DNA of 64,000 bases, from assembly GCA_964580585.1 (NCBI GenBank), contig CAZOKZ010000006.1, positions 1-64,000 of the forward strand, in the 5' to 3' direction. Source of the stretch: CAZOKZ01 sp964580585. Its GTDB lineage: Bacteria; Sumerlaeota; Sumerlaeia; SLMS01; JAHLLQ01. Position numbers and translations under genes: made by a program. Below, one piece after another: positions 62,698 through 64,000 of this stretch. Each line of letters opens with the position of its first letter. The first letter of the stretch is position 1. The notes under the pieces were generated by a model. The model worked only from the letters and a program-made list of their open reading frames with translations, ran no database searches and was not told where the DNA came from.

Positions 62698-63876
62698 TTA
62701 TTGCTCGGTCCAACGACCCGGCCATCCCCGCACATCCATGTGCACATACGGTGTGCCGATATGGTTGGGGCCTTCGAATGAAGCGCACACCCCAATCCCG
62801 CCCAGCAGACCCGCGTTTTGCATCGCCTGCTCGACGCGATCGGCCAGCCACTCCGAGTCGGCCATGTCGATCTTGCCGTCCAGGTTCAAGTCGTCCATGC
62901 GGAAGTCGTTGTTTTTATCGACGATGATGCTCAGCGCATCACCATATTGGTAGCGCGTGAACTCGGCCAGCGTCACCCCGAGGCGTTCGAGACGGTTGCG
63001 TTCGTTGGGCGAGACAAACCCGCGCAAAACGCGCAACGACGAGGCGTCTTGTCCTTCCTCGCGCATGGTCTGGCAGAGCGATTCGAAAACTTCGACGATT
63101 TTGGGGTTCAAGGCGATGAATCGCGGACCGCTGGATTCCAGCACTTCCGGATTCAACATGCCGAGCGATGTATGCGGGCTCAGATTCAACGAACTGGTTG
63201 CCTCGTCCAGGCGATAAAAACCCGCCGGGGGAGCATAGGCTTCTGGATTGCGCTGCACGGGTCCAGGTGCCGTGGAAGAAAACTCGTTCGGATAAATTCC
63301 GATCACTGATCCTTCGATCGTGCCGTCGCCTTCGCGGTCAAACCGGACGGCGGGCAAAATGCGCACCGTTGCGGTAAGCTCGGAATCGGCAACAGGCGGA
63401 GTATCCGATTGTGGATCGTTTTGACGATGCAGGGTGCGCTGATTGGAGGTTTCAACATTCACCGACAACGTGGAAAGCTGTCCATTTTGATTCGGCAGGT
63501 AGAGAATTTCGCCCGGTGTCCCGAGTGAAATCCCTCCCGTGTCCGCCCACCATGTGTAAGTTGTCTGAATCGATTGTGTGGCGACCGGACCGTTTCCGTC
63601 GGAACCCGAGACGAAATTCCCGGGAGCCGTTTTTTCCGTCGCGGAAGCGGCGTGATCGACACGAACCTTTATCGAACCGACGTCTGGAGTCAGGTAAACT
63701 CCGACATTTTCGGCCAAGGGCTGGTCATTTAGGAACACCTGCGCCGCGGATTGTGCCGACGCGGCACCGCAAAATACCGACAAGCCGACGCAAAATGAGG
63801 CAAAAAGTGGGGGAAAAGTGCGTAAAGCAAAGGTTTGGTTGCCAAACGGCATGGGATTGAAGCAGACTTTGGACAT
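62698..63876 (-). CDS. Secreted M15/VanY-like protein lacking two zinc ligands
   Basis: 392 residues with a signal peptide (hydrophobic 20-40, SAQSAA). Residues 45-275 are beta-rich and of unknown fold. The C-terminus from about 276 resembles M15 peptidases: SLRVLRGFVSPNER (280-293), FTRYQYGDALSIIVD (306-320), YVHMDVRGWPGRW (377-389). The family's zinc motif is SxHxxGxAxD; here the His is Tyr309 and the Asp is Ser316, while the third ligand His379 remains, so it should be inactive. Two calcium-loop-like segments (DKNNDFRMDD 320-329, DLNLDGKIDMAD 329-340) follow. Probably a peptidoglycan-binding pseudoenzyme. The start lacks a good ribosome site. Confidence 0.7.
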   Translation of the reverse strand: MSKVCFNPMPFGNQTFALRTFPPLFASFCVGLSVFCGAASAQSAAQVFLNDQPLAENVGVYLTPDVGSIKVRVDHAASATEKTAPGNFVSGSDGNGPVATQSIQTTYTWWADTGGISLGTPGEILYLPNQNGQLSTLSVNVETSNQRTLHRQNDPQSDTPPVADSELTATVRILPAVRFDREGDGTIEGSVIGIYPNEFSSTAPGPVQRNPEAYAPPAGFYRLDEATSSLNLSPHTSLGMLNPEVLESSGPRFIALNPKIVEVFESLCQTMREEGQDASSLRVLRGFVSPNERNRLERLGVTLAEFTRYQYGDALSIIVDKNNDFRMDDLNLDGKIDMADSEWLADRVEQAMQNAGLLGGIGVCASFEGPNHIGTPYVHMDVRGWPGRWTEQ

Positions 63877-64000
63877 GAGCGTTTATTTTCGCTGGAATGT
63901 GGATTTCATCGTTATGAGAGTTTGACACCGCGCTCGAAAATATTTTGGAATCGCCTAAACGCGGAAAACCATTGCGGCAGTTTCAATAAAGAGTTCTTTT

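Overview
The window is 64 kb of a Gram-negative-type bacterial chromosome of moderately high GC. Evidence for an outer membrane is an LptG-type permease, an outer-membrane secretin and a lipoprotein. Housekeeping genes are scattered among many secreted and surface proteins: tandem Ig-like domains, FG-GAP propellers, golvesin-type beta-sandwiches and peptidoglycan amidases. Together with several palindromic intergenic repeats, this style fits an uncultured deep-branching lineage such as Sumerlaeota, Hydrogenedentota or other PVC/FCB relatives. That placement is inference; no rRNA is present and the only RNA gene seen with confidence is a tRNA-Val.

Layout. 1-8.0 kb: a partial YgfZ/GcvT protein, a Sel1/SUMF1-like protein, the CCA-adding enzyme, a Wzx-type flippase and release factor 3. 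8.0-9.8 kb: a 124-bp palindromic element and an AT-rich single-gene AAA ATPase-DUF4435 protein that resembles a fused PARIS (AriA-AriB) anti-phage system. 9.9-21.7 kb: a HAD phosphatase, two different peptidoglycan amidases with golvesin-type modules, a BamE-like lipoprotein, a NUDIX hydrolase, a GT4 glycosyltransferase, a secretin and an aldehyde dehydrogenase. 21.9-34.1 kb: two surface proteins built on one plan, one of about 3040 residues and one of 881. Each has a secreted N-terminal domain, Ig-like repeats and a seven-repeat FG-GAP propeller, and each ends in a strong, similar terminator. 34.5-41.6 kb: a B12-binding radical SAM enzyme, a candidate structured RNA, a secreted propeller-like protein, signal peptidase I, a GT8-like transferase, a DUF4126 membrane protein and a GT39 mannosyltransferase-like protein.

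41.57-43.00 kb is the most striking element. A 1.4-kb AT-rich two-gene cassette (DUF5343 protein plus Swt1-type HEPN protein, overlapping by 4 bp) is bounded by a perfect 27-bp direct repeat. The repeat is the shared transcription terminator of the flanking convergent genes, so the cassette looks inserted into a terminator hairpin without harming either neighbour. No recombinase is encoded inside it.

43.0-47.1 kb: low-molecular-weight phosphatase, LptG, and the classic rpsF-ssb-rpsR-rplI operon, whose S18 carries an unusual Gly/Arg/Asp repeat extension. 47.3-51.1 kb: four overlapping paralogous membrane-protein genes of a family I do not recognise. 51.2-64 kb: an EI24-like membrane protein, an IS630 transposase remnant, a secreted protein, TrmL, an LplT-PlsC-acyl-ACP-synthetase fusion, a prepilin-like protein, tRNA-Val(CAC), a GNAT gene, a nitrilase-GNAT pair in reversed order relative to the known fusion, and a secreted M15-like protein that has lost two zinc ligands.
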